The notes beneath the pieces were generated by a model. That model saw only the letters and a list, made by a program, of their open reading frames with translations. It ran no database searches and was not told the DNA's origin. The translations under genes were made by a program, and so were the position numbers. A stretch of DNA of 38,076 nucleotides from Alterluteimonas quercicellularis (GTDB lineage: Bacteria > Pseudomonadota > Gammaproteobacteria > Xanthomonadales > Xanthomonadaceae), in NCBI RefSeq assembly GCF_021191635.1, contig NZ_JAIWPR010000058.1, positions 1-38,076 on the forward strand, read 5' to 3'. Below, one piece after another: positions 9,701 through 17,513 of the stretch; the first letter of the stretch is position 1, and every line of letters begins with the position of its first letter.

Positions 9701-9748
9701 GAGCAGGGCGGACGCGAGCAGCCGCCGCCGCGGAACGTGATGCTTCAT
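6722..9748 (-). CDS. TonB-dependent outer-membrane receptor (TBDR1), probable glycan or sugar importer
   Basis: A 1008-residue outer-membrane receptor. A signal peptide (LLLAIGQPAFA then Q, cleavage near residue 25) is followed by a TonB box (DTVVVTG, 47-53). The plug domain contains DTNLAESLQRISGVSIDR and VRGVGPDYNLVLLNGR. A long beta-barrel ends in the aromatic C-terminal strand FGLRYRF. The length and the plug sequence fit the large carbohydrate-type TBDRs of Caulobacter and Xanthomonas rather than the smaller siderophore receptors. It is the promoter-proximal gene of the operon running through SapC, cupin, halogenase and the vSGLT-like symporter, and has a LacI-type operator in its promoter. 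The ligand is unknown; an oligosaccharide is the best guess. Confidence 0.92.
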   Translation of the reverse strand: MKHHVPRRRLLASALLLAIGQPAFAQVAEEDSDERPRTTDTEASTLDTVVVTGIRGSLTSSMNLKRDAQGIVDGIVAEDIGKFPDTNLAESLQRISGVSIDRTASGEGSKVTVRGVGPDYNLVLLNGRQMPASNLGPGGGGVSNSRAFDFANLASESISEIEVHKSSRASTPTGGIGATINVKTARPLDNPGFHANVGIKGVHDTSADNLPDSYPGSSITGELSGIFSNTFADGRFGIALSGSYQERDSGYSQASVADGWAMFRGDDTNSWNRLPLPGEPGYDRIDNRPGPDTIYGRPQNTGYSVNGVQRQRTNGQATLQWQPLDNVRTTLDYTYAENKVQQQRNELSVWFNYGPGDSSWTDGPISAPIEYSEDNISYDENGNPRYADISMGGMELATRNTLESTGFNVEWDVNDALQLHLDYHNSTAESRPDGQYGSAGVLGTAAFLRAVTSVDYSGEFPILTITLPDGVDQIEASDVLVTGSVFQNSYNKSEVEQIQTGGRFQFGDYSALDFGVSLTEVNNRTASAVMQRDTWGGVGSPGDYDDSIFYADDMSRYFDAFDGHNDPRFTGRFMMFDFERLRQRAAEIAGDDTLYRAPTEFTDDLMTEEKSKAAYLQWSTTFDWQMPLNVAAGVRYEETDVTSSSLVRVGTGISWDSANELYVVYDDEREFQTREGSYDHVLPSLDLSLNVTDDMVLRGSYSQTLGRPGWQQIQGGLSLANIVRIDGGDGSLGNPALEPLKSTNFDLSFEWYYGEASYLSVGWFRKNIRNFISDTIVRDTPYELHTPVGGAYWNNAVAAGCGSSDLVCIRNYIFLNHAGDPGVNYTGVNENGERTGSIVGLPTDPVAGFDINVPANQRSDSLDGWEFNVQHMFGQSGFGLAANYTIVDSGLTFNDYELGDQYPMIGLSDSANVVAFYDKNQWQIRAAYNWRDEFLSGIGGQGPNPNYTESYGQFDLNVSYQVNEQLSLHAEAINLTDETQRIRARHTNQLRFATQTGPRYMFGLRYRF

Positions 9749-9817
9749 GGATTGTCCCTCCCCAGGGTGTCGCGGAATCCGGTCTGGTCGTGTCGTGGTG
9801 GAGCGCGATGGGTGGCG

Positions 9818-9846
9818 ATTGCAGAATGAAATGACAGCGTTGTCAA
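9818..9846 (-). promoter_or_regulatory. Putative promoter and LacI-type operator of the TBDR1 operon
   Basis: Reading leftward, TTGACA (complement of 9841-9846) is followed after exactly 17 bases by TGCAAT (complement of 9818-9823), a plausible sigma-70 promoter. The -35 box is embedded in a near-palindrome, TGACAGCGTTGTCA on the plus strand at 9832-9845, with one mismatched pair. The centre is CG, as in LacI/GalR-family operators. The same motif stands before TBDR2. A repressor bound here would block the -35 region. It lies about 85 bases upstream of the TBDR1 start codon. Confidence 0.65.
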
Positions 9847-9991
9847 ATCAGCCCCGGCCATCGGCGCAAGCGATTGTTTTGATTGGGTTTGATGGTCGTA
9901 TTTTTGTTGCGCTGCGGCGAACTCTGCGCGGTCGCCGCACCTATTTCGCGCCGGTGCGGCACCGGCCCGCGGAGACGCCGCGCGCCTGCCG

Positions 9992-10022
9992 CCGCCATGC
10001 CGCCGTGGGGGCGGCATGGCGG
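9992..10022 (-). terminator. Strong GC hairpin after TBDR2
   Basis: A perfect 13-bp inverted repeat (CCGCCATGCCGCC at 9992-10004 with its complement at 10010-10022) has a 5-base loop and starts 19 bases past the TBDR2 stop codon. No T-run follows in the leftward direction, so it is a likely 3'-end hairpin but not a textbook intrinsic terminator. It separates the TBDR2 transcript from the TBDR1 promoter. Confidence 0.5.
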
Positions 10023-10041
10023 GGCGGGCCGATCGCGAGGG

Positions 10042-12681
10042 TCAGAACTGGTAGCGCAGGCGCGCGCCGTAGCTGCGGGCGTCGTTGAGGAAGCGCACGT
10101 TGATGCCCGAGCCGACCAGGGCCTTCTGCGAGGTGTCGTTGTCCAGCAGGTTGCTGCCCCACAGCTCGAAGCGCCAGGCGCCGTCGAGCGAGGTGAAGCC
10201 GATGCCGGCGTTGACGGTGGTCTCGGCGCCCTGGCGGTCCGGGAAGCCGGCGGTGGCGGCGTCCTCGATCCGGTCCACGGTGCCGGCGGCGTCGGCCAGG
10301 TAGACCACGTCGCGGTTGTTGTACTGGGTCAGGTAGTAGGCGGAGCGGTACGCGGCCAGCAACTGCCAGTCCAGCGTGCCGCGCGCCAGCTCGGTGGTGT
10401 GCTGCAGGCGGGCGTTGAAGGTGAAGCGGGAGGCGAGCGGCAGCTCGTTGCCCGACAGGTCGATCAGTGAGGTGATGCCGCCGGCGCCGAAGTTCTGGCT
10501 GCGCACGTCGGCCACCGTGCCCTCCTTGATCTCGCTGTCGAGGTAGAGCGCGTTGAGGTTGAGCATGAAGCCGGCGCCGAAGCGCAGCACGCTCTCGGCC
10601 TCCACGCCCCAGATCGCGGAGCGGCCGACGTTGCGGTTGACCAGCGAGAAGCCGGTGGCCTCGCCCTCCGGGTTGACCGCGATGACGGCCAGGTCCTGGA
10701 ACACCTGGTCGGTGTAGTCGTAGTAGAACGCGCTCACGTTGAGCGTGCCCGGGCGGCCGAACCACTGGTGGCTGGCCTTGCTGCCGATCTCCCAGGCCAC
10801 GATGGACTCGGGGCTGTAGGTCTCCGGGATCTCGTTGATGTCGAAGGTGTCGTTGAAGCCGCCGGCCTTGTGGCCGCTGGACACCGTGGCGTAGACCATG
10901 TGGTCGGGCGAGAGGTCGTGCTCGATGCCGGCGCGCCAGTCGGTGAAGCTGAACTCGCTCTCGCCGAACTGCTGCGCCGGGATCCCGCTCACCTGCACCC
11001 AGGACTCGTAGGGGCAGTCGACGGTGTCGCCGCCGATGTCGGGCCGGTCGACGCAGCCGAACGGCCCGCCGTCCGGCACCTGGCCGATCTGCTGGGCGAT
11101 GGTGTCGTTGAGCCCGTGCGACAGGATGCCCTGCAGCAGGAAGCGCGCCATGTCCGCCTGCGAGGTCAGCCCGGTGACGTCGAAGTTGGGCCGGTACAGG
11201 AACGCCGGGGCGAAGCCGGGCGTGCCCAGGCGAGTGGCGAAGTCGCCGCCCTGGCCCGGCAGGCCCAGCGCCCAGTTGCCGCCGATGCCGTAGCGCGACT
11301 TGAACTCGCGCGTGTAGCGCAGGCCGGCCTTGAGCCGGGTGCGGTCGGTGAGGTCGAAGGTGCCGTCGGCGAAGGCCGCGGTCGAGCGCCCCTTGACGTC
11401 GGGCATCGTGAACTCGGTGCCCGAGTACCAGCGCCCCTTGTCGACCAGCGAGAGGTAGCCGACCTGCTGGTGCTCGTTGAAGTGGAACAGGCCGGTGGTC
11501 CAGCGCAGGCGCGCATCGTCGGAGGACGACAGCCGCACCTCGTGCACCTGCGACTGCGACCGGGTCAGCCAGTACTGGGTGGAGTAGTTGTCGTAGTCGA
11601 CCCCGTCGGGATTGTCGGCCGAGACCGGGTCGACGTTGCGGCCCGGCCACAAAATCCCTTCGCTCGCCGCGTTGGTCTGCTGGTAGTCCACGTCGCGGTA
11701 GCTCGCGTTGTACTCCAGCGCCACCGGGCCGAAGTCGTAGCCGATGTTGGCCATCGCGCCCCAGTTGGTGCTGTCCAGCACGCCCTGCGCGCCGCGGTAG
11801 ACCACCTTGCGCAGGTCGACGTCGTCGGGCATGTAGCCGGCGCGCGCGGCGGTGTAGACGTTGGCGCCCGGGTAGCCGGTGCCGCGTTCCTTGCCCATGT
11901 CGGCCATCAGGAAGACCGAGAGCTTGTCGTCGGGCTCGTACAGGAACGAGAGGCGGCCGCCGTGCTCGTCCTGGATGCCCGCCGGGTCCAGGTGCTGCGC
12001 GGCGCCGGCGTTCTCGAACGAGGATTCCTTCTCGACCCGGTAGCCGGCCACCCGCAGCGCCGCCCAGCCGCCCAGCGGCAGGTTCAGCGCGAACTCGCCG
12101 GCGCGGTGGTCGCGGTTGCCGGCCTCGATCTGCGCGTAGCCGCCGAAGGCGTCCAGGTCCGGGCGCTTGGTGACGATGTTCAGCGTGCCGGCCAGCGCGT
12201 TGCGGCCGCGCAGGGTGCCTTGCGGGCCCTTGTTGATCTCCACCCGCTCGAGGTCGTAGAACATGCCGCCCAGGCCGCGCGGGCGCGGGATGTAGGCGCC
12301 GTTGATGTGCGGCGCGGCGCCGGGATCGCCCAGCTCGGTGTTGTTCGCCGAACCGACGCCGCGGATGAAGATCTCCAGGTTGCCTTCCTGGTTGGACATG
12401 CTCATGCCCGGCACCAGCGTCTGCAGGTTGCGCAGCTCGTTGTTGATGCCCAGCTGCCGGATCTCGTCTTGGCTGATCGACTGCGCGGTGCCCGCGTACT
12501 TCTGCAGGTCCTGCTCGCGCCGCTCGACGGTCACGATCACCGCGTCGAGGGTGGTCGCGGCGTCGCGCTCGGAAGGGGTGCGGCCGTCGTCGCCGTCCTG
12601 GGCATGGGCCGCCGGCAGGCAGGCGGCGGCGAGTGCGGTGGCGATCGCGCAGGCGAGCGCGCGGCGGTGGATCGGCGTCAT
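10042..12681 (-). CDS. TonB-dependent outer-membrane receptor (TBDR2)
   Basis: An 879-residue receptor. The signal peptide has a hydrophobic core ACAIATALAAACLPAAHA, cut near residue 27. The TonB box region is LDAVIVTVERREQ (45-57), the plug contains LQTLVPGM, IFIRGVG and the RVEINKGPQGTLRGRNA motif, and a 22-strand-type barrel ends with RLRYQF. The plug style (VTVERREQDLQ, GPQGTLRGRNA) is the common small-molecule TBDR type of Caulobacter and Sphingomonas and clearly differs from TBDR1, so the two are not recent duplicates. It appears monocistronic, with its own promoter and a 3' hairpin. It shares the LacI-type operator with TBDR1, which suggests co-induction by the same sugar. The ligand is unknown. 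Confidence 0.92.
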   Translation of the reverse strand: MTPIHRRALACAIATALAAACLPAAHAQDGDDGRTPSERDAATTLDAVIVTVERREQDLQKYAGTAQSISQDEIRQLGINNELRNLQTLVPGMSMSNQEGNLEIFIRGVGSANNTELGDPGAAPHINGAYIPRPRGLGGMFYDLERVEINKGPQGTLRGRNALAGTLNIVTKRPDLDAFGGYAQIEAGNRDHRAGEFALNLPLGGWAALRVAGYRVEKESSFENAGAAQHLDPAGIQDEHGGRLSFLYEPDDKLSVFLMADMGKERGTGYPGANVYTAARAGYMPDDVDLRKVVYRGAQGVLDSTNWGAMANIGYDFGPVALEYNASYRDVDYQQTNAASEGILWPGRNVDPVSADNPDGVDYDNYSTQYWLTRSQSQVHEVRLSSSDDARLRWTTGLFHFNEHQQVGYLSLVDKGRWYSGTEFTMPDVKGRSTAAFADGTFDLTDRTRLKAGLRYTREFKSRYGIGGNWALGLPGQGGDFATRLGTPGFAPAFLYRPNFDVTGLTSQADMARFLLQGILSHGLNDTIAQQIGQVPDGGPFGCVDRPDIGGDTVDCPYESWVQVSGIPAQQFGESEFSFTDWRAGIEHDLSPDHMVYATVSSGHKAGGFNDTFDINEIPETYSPESIVAWEIGSKASHQWFGRPGTLNVSAFYYDYTDQVFQDLAVIAVNPEGEATGFSLVNRNVGRSAIWGVEAESVLRFGAGFMLNLNALYLDSEIKEGTVADVRSQNFGAGGITSLIDLSGNELPLASRFTFNARLQHTTELARGTLDWQLLAAYRSAYYLTQYNNRDVVYLADAAGTVDRIEDAATAGFPDRQGAETTVNAGIGFTSLDGAWRFELWGSNLLDNDTSQKALVGSGINVRFLNDARSYGARLRYQF

Positions 12682-12716
12682 CGGTGGGTCCCCTCCCCGG
12701 GGCGTGCGGGACCGCC

Positions 12717-12745
12717 TGGGTAGCTTCGACTGACAGCGCTGTCAA
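12717..12745 (-). promoter_or_regulatory. Putative promoter and perfect LacI-type operator of TBDR2
   Basis: A perfect 14-bp palindrome, TGACAGCGCTGTCA (12731-12744), lies 50 bases upstream of the TBDR2 start. Read leftward it contributes the -35 box TTGACA (complement of 12740-12745). A weak -10 candidate, TACCCA (complement of 12717-12722), follows at 17-base spacing. It differs from the site before TBDR1 at a single position and has the same placement relative to the -35 box, so one LacI/GalR-family regulator probably controls both. No such regulator gene is in the window. Confidence 0.7.
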
Positions 12746-12843
12746 ACCGGGCCGCCCCGGGCGCCCGGCGCCGGCCCTAAGCCATTGAGCGGCCGAGGGG
12801 GGCGGGCCGGCGGCTGCTGCGACGCAGCAGCGGCTGGCGCGGG

Positions 12844-12849
12844 TAAAAT
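12844..12849 (+). promoter_or_regulatory. -10-like element of uvrD, possible leaderless mRNA
   Basis: TAAAAT at 12844-12849, in a GGGTAAAATGCGCCC context, ends only 7 bases before the preferred uvrD start codon at 12857. Transcription would begin at about the A of that ATG. No Shine-Dalgarno sequence is present before the ATG. A good -35 box is not visible. Confidence 0.4.
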
Positions 12850-12856
12850 GCGCCCG

Positions 12857-15054
<2,198 letters not shown>

Positions 15055-15058
<4 letters not shown>

Positions 15059-15078
15059 GCGCGCGCTCGCGCGCGGCC
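15055..15078 (+). repeat. Degenerate REP-like repeat overlapping the uvrD stop codon
   Basis: GTAGGCGCGCGCTCGCGCGC followed by GGCC differs slightly from the GTAGGAGCGCGCTCGCGCGC GAC units found near 21.8 kb and 23.8 kb. The TAG of this unit is the stop codon of uvrD. Confidence 0.5.
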
Positions 15079-15085
15079 GTGTCCC

Positions 15086-15105
15086 GGCGGGCGGCATCGC
15101 CCGCC
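15086..15105 (+). terminator. Small hairpin after uvrD
   Basis: An 8-bp stem (GGCGGGCG at 15086-15093, CGCCCGCC at 15098-15105) has a GCAT loop and lies 28 bases beyond the uvrD stop. No T-run follows, so its role as terminator is uncertain. Confidence 0.3.
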
Positions 15106-15168
15106 CACCACGCAAGCCGCGCCGGGTTCGTGGCAGCATGGCGTCAGGCCGCACCGACGGAGTCGCCC

Positions 15169-15615
15169 ATGTACCGGAACATCCTCGTCGCCACCGATGG
15201 CTCGGAGCTCGCCGGCCGCGGCATCGAACAGGCCGTCGCCCTCGCCGCAGCCCTGCGCGCCGCCCTGGTCGTGGTCACCGTCTCCGAGCCCTGGAGCGCC
15301 GCGCTGGCCGATCCCACGGGCCTCACCACCAGCGGCGAACTGCTCGACGACTACCGCGCCGGCGCCCAGGCCCAGGCCGAACGCATCCTCGCCGCCGCCC
15401 AGGCCACCGCCGCCGCCCGCGACGTCTCCGCCAGCGTGGTCTACGTCCCCGAGCGCGACCCCGCCGACGCCATCCTCGAAACCGCCGCCGCCCACGGCTG
15501 CGACCTGCTGGTCATGGCCTCCCACGGCCGCCGCGGCCTCGGCCGGCTGCTGCTCGGCAGCCAGACCCAGTCGGTGATCACGCGCAGCGGGGTGCCGGTG
15601 CTGGTGGTGCGGTAG
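15169..15615 (+). CDS. Universal stress protein (UspA family)
   Basis: A 148-residue single-domain Usp fold. It begins with MYRNILVATDGSELAGRGIEQAV, the usual beta1/alpha1 with the Asp that contacts nucleotide. It ends with HGRRGLGRLLLGSQTQSVI and VPVLVV, matching the Gly-x2-Gly-x9-Gly-Ser ATP-binding loop of ATP-binding Usps. ATG at 15169 gives the canonical N-terminus. It is cytosolic and probably has a role in stress survival; the specific role is unknown. It stands alone between uvrD and the lower-GC patch. An in-frame upstream extension into uvrD is not a real start. Confidence 0.92.
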   Translation: MYRNILVATDGSELAGRGIEQAVALAAALRAALVVVTVSEPWSAALADPTGLTTSGELLDDYRAGAQAQAERILAAAQATAAARDVSASVVYVPERDPADAILETAAAHGCDLLVMASHGRRGLGRLLLGSQTQSVITRSGVPVLVVR

Positions 15616-15824
15616 GGGACGCAAGCCGCCGGCCGGCGCATCGGCCGCTATTGATGCGTGCGCACAGCTTCCAGAATTGTCGGCGGTCCGGAAACGTATC
15701 CGAGACTCTTTGCCCGGTGGTGCCAGGGCGCGCGCAGGGAATGCCGTTGACGCTACCGCTTCCCGAGCCGCAGAATCACGCGGGGTGCCCATCGAGGGTA
15801 TGACGGCAGTTGGACTGAGAGCAG

Positions 15825-16157
15825 ATGAAGGGGACGAGCGGGCACAAGGCAGGTGGCGTTCTCCTGCTGCTTCCATTGCTGTTCTTGTATGTTGCAACCA
15901 AAGTATCCGGCCATCAGTCGATTTACCATCTGCTGGTCATCCTGGCCCCAGCGAGTGCCGCGATCGGCGGGATTCTATGGATTGCCTCAACGATCCGCAG
16001 CGGAGTGTCGTTCGGTACTCATCGCTACCATGTCCAGCGCTCCCATCATCGGGGTCGGTTCTACGTGTCGTTGGCGACCGCGATTTTGCTGGTAATCGTC
16101 TGGCTGTCTTTCATGGTTGTTGCTGCCATCAGCGGGCTGAGTCGCACCGCAGCCTGA
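15825..16157 (+). CDS. Hypothetical small membrane protein, three predicted helices
   Basis: A 110-residue protein that I do not recognise. Three hydrophobic segments are visible: about residues 11-28 (VLLLLPLLFLYVATKV), 34-56 (a VILAPASAAIGGILWI core) and 82-105 (TAILLVIVWLSFMVVAAI). A basic, His-rich loop (THRYHVQRSHHRGR) lies between the second and third. Local GC content and codon use are visibly lower than in the flanking genes, as in the rest of 15.65-17.4 kb, suggesting acquisition or relaxed selection. The Shine-Dalgarno is weak. The 209 bases upstream to the Usp gene hold nothing recognisable. Confidence 0.55.
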   Translation: MKGTSGHKAGGVLLLLPLLFLYVATKVSGHQSIYHLLVILAPASAAIGGILWIASTIRSGVSFGTHRYHVQRSHHRGRFYVSLATAILLVIVWLSFMVVAAISGLSRTAA

Positions 16158-16191
16158 CGATTCGGGTAAAGGGTCCTCGGGTAAAGAGGCG

Positions 16192-16201
16192 GGTTCACTT
16201 T
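16192..16201 (+). repeat. GGTTCACTTT repeat, partial copy 1
   Basis: A single arm (GGTTCACTTT) of the palindromic repeat found more completely at 16894 and 17357. It is preceded by a short direct repeat, TCGGGTAAAG, at 16162-16171 and 16178-16187. It lies between the two small membrane-protein genes. Confidence 0.45.
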
Positions 16202-16261
16202 CCTGTTGCCGCCCCCAGCCTGACTTCGTAGTCCCTCATGGTCTCTGCGTAGCTAGATCCC

Positions 16262-16534
16262 ATGCAAAGAAGTTCGCTAGCTTTATGGATGCTGGTCTCT
16301 TTATCTGCCGTTAGCGCGATAGCAGCCGCTTACCTTTTTCTCTCAGCAATGGCGACCGCGTCCTTGGGCTTTTGGTACTGCGGCCCGACGTCCCTGGACC
16401 ATGTAGATCCGAACTGCCGCGTTGGCATCAGGTTTTTATTGGCTTCGTACGGTGTTGGCGTCGTCTCCTTCGTCCTCGCGCTCACGGCCGCCTGGCTTTG
16501 GTGGCGTCGTCGCAAGGGATTCGGCAGGCCCTGA
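16262..16534 (+). CDS. Hypothetical small membrane protein, two predicted helices
   Basis: A 90-residue unknown. A first hydrophobic helix spans about residues 7-30 (WMLVSLSAVSAIAAAYLF). A central stretch with two Cys residues (WYCGPTSLDHVDPNCR) is probably periplasmic. A second helix (56-80) is followed by the basic tail WWRRRKGFGRP, giving an N-in/C-in topology by the positive-inside rule. The two Cys could form a disulfide. Codon use is less GC-biased than in the flanking core genes. No function is assigned. Confidence 0.5.
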   Translation: MQRSSLALWMLVSLSAVSAIAAAYLFLSAMATASLGFWYCGPTSLDHVDPNCRVGIRFLLASYGVGVVSFVLALTAAWLWWRRRKGFGRP

Positions 16535-16586
16535 AAGCCAATGCATCTCCACGGTGCGCGAGATTCAGGTGTTAAGGAGACTTCAT

Positions 16587-16937
16587 GTGGATAGCGACGA
16601 TCAGCTAAGCAACGATTTCCTCTCGGCGATGGGCTTCGAGTTTTCCTCGCATGTCTCGCTGCCGATTCCCGATGGCGAGATCAATCCCCACGAGTGCTGC
16701 GAGGTCGTTTGGCGAGTGCTCGGCCATTGCGTGACACCCAATGACCTGGCTGGCCTGTCGGAGCTGAAGCTGGCGGCCTTGGCGCAAGAATTCGGCAACT
16801 ACTTCGAGTGCGCTCCGCCGAGCATTTCGCAAGTCAAGGCGGCGGTCGATAGTACTTTGTTCCGGTGGCCGGCCAACGAATCGAATAGCGGTGTCAGGTT
16901 CACTTTTCCTTTCGAAGTAAATGAACCTGACTCCTGA
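16587..16937 (+). CDS. Hypothetical soluble protein with a repeat-derived C-terminus
   Basis: A 116-residue unknown. I choose the GTG at 16587 because AAGGAG (16574-16579) sits 7 bases before it. A longer in-frame extension would overlap the preceding membrane-protein gene in another frame. The sequence is acidic and soluble (LSAMGFEFSSHVSLPIPDGE, then HECCEVVWRVLGHC), with three clustered Cys residues. The last 15 or so residues (VRFTFPFEVNEPDS) are encoded by the GTCAGGTTCACTT palindromic repeat, so the original C-terminus was probably replaced when the repeat inserted. No family is recognised. Confidence 0.5.
   Translation: MDSDDQLSNDFLSAMGFEFSSHVSLPIPDGEINPHECCEVVWRVLGHCVTPNDLAGLSELKLAALAQEFGNYFECAPPSISQVKAAVDSTLFRWPANESNSGVRFTFPFEVNEPDS
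16894..16932 (+). repeat. GTCAGGTTCACTT palindromic repeat, copy 2
   Basis: Perfect 10-bp arms (GTCAGGTTCA at 16894-16903, TGAACCTGAC at 16923-16932) with a 19-base AT-richer spacer. It lies across the 3' end of the preceding coding sequence and continues to its stop. It resembles the REP-like palindromes that accompany RAYT (REP-associated tyrosine transposase) genes in Xanthomonadaceae; no such gene is in the window. Confidence 0.75.
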
Positions 16938-16996
16938 TTGCTTAGATGCATTTCGGGAAGTTGATCAATCATCGCAATGTGGAAAGACGAAAGACC

Positions 16997-17296
16997 ATGA
17001 GCGCAGACGAACTCGCTATACCACCTGACGCCCTTTCCGATCCCGAAGCCTTTGAGTTGATGCGGCTCTGGGCAGCACATGGGCAGCTTCACGTCGTCAT
17101 CAGCGGTGACGTCGGTGGCGGCGCAGAAGATTTTGGCGAGCTGCTCGCAGATCTCTTCGAGCATGCCTCCCGAATGTTTGCTCAGCGAGATGGAATGCCG
17201 CTTTCCCAGTGCCGCGATGTGATGCTCCAGGACTTCTTCCGGCGGGTAGAGTCGCCCAAGGCAAGCATTGAGGGCGCACTCCCGGTAGAGCATTAG
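16997..17296 (+). CDS. DUF5076-like small protein
   Basis: A 99-residue soluble protein. The start at 16997 (MSADELAIPPDALSDPEAFE) is preferred to an in-frame ATG at 16946, because family members begin just before the PDAALxDPxxxEMLRxW-like segment, here PPDALSDPEAFELMRLW. A GQLHVVI strand, a GDVGGGAEDFGELLADL segment and a C-terminal helix DVMLQDFFRRVESP follow. The match to DUF5076 is from memory of the family pattern. The domain has no known function. The gene lies between two copies of the GGTTCACTT repeat. Confidence 0.7.
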   Translation: MSADELAIPPDALSDPEAFELMRLWAAHGQLHVVISGDVGGGAEDFGELLADLFEHASRMFAQRDGMPLSQCRDVMLQDFFRRVESPKASIEGALPVEH

Positions 17297-17355
17297 TGGC
17301 GCCCATCAATTCATTCAGGCCGGCACCGCTTCGAGACGCGGATTAATTCCAATAG

Positions 17356-17399
17356 GGGGGCAGGTTCACTTTTGCTGCCAAGCAAGTGAACCTGACCCC
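17356..17399 (+). repeat. GGTTCACTT palindromic repeat, copy 3 (most complete)
   Basis: Perfect 11-bp arms (CAGGTTCACTT at 17361-17371, AAGTGAACCTG at 17384-17394), extended by one mismatch and four further G:C pairs to the outer GGGG/CCCC. The 12-base loop contains TTGCT/AGC-type secondary pairing. It lies upstream of the secreted-protein gene. Confidence 0.8.
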
Positions 17400-17513
17400 A
17401 TGTTTGGTCCCCCATTCGTGCGGACGTGTCCAGCGGCGCGCGTGCGCAGCCCGTGCGCATTTGCCGCGCACGCGGCGGGTAGACTCAATCCTCCATCCGG
17501 AGGCTGGACGGCC

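Noticed and set aside
12813..12831. Palindrome GCTGCTGCGACGCAGCAGC before uvrD as a LexA/SOS box
   Set aside because: The 9-bp arms with a 1-base centre do not resemble known gammaproteobacterial or xanthomonad LexA boxes. It may be a chance GC palindrome or a hairpin.
15677..16231. 184-codon plus-strand frame overlapping the small membrane-protein gene
   Set aside because: Its translation is low in hydrophobic structure and shows no domain, while the overlapping frame at 15825-16157 encodes three convincing membrane helices.
16799..17293. 164-codon minus-strand frame opposite the DUF5076-like gene
   Set aside because: It has less skewed composition than most antisense frames and so was considered. 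The plus-strand frame matches a protein family pattern, and the minus frame runs through a palindromic repeat and shows no domain.
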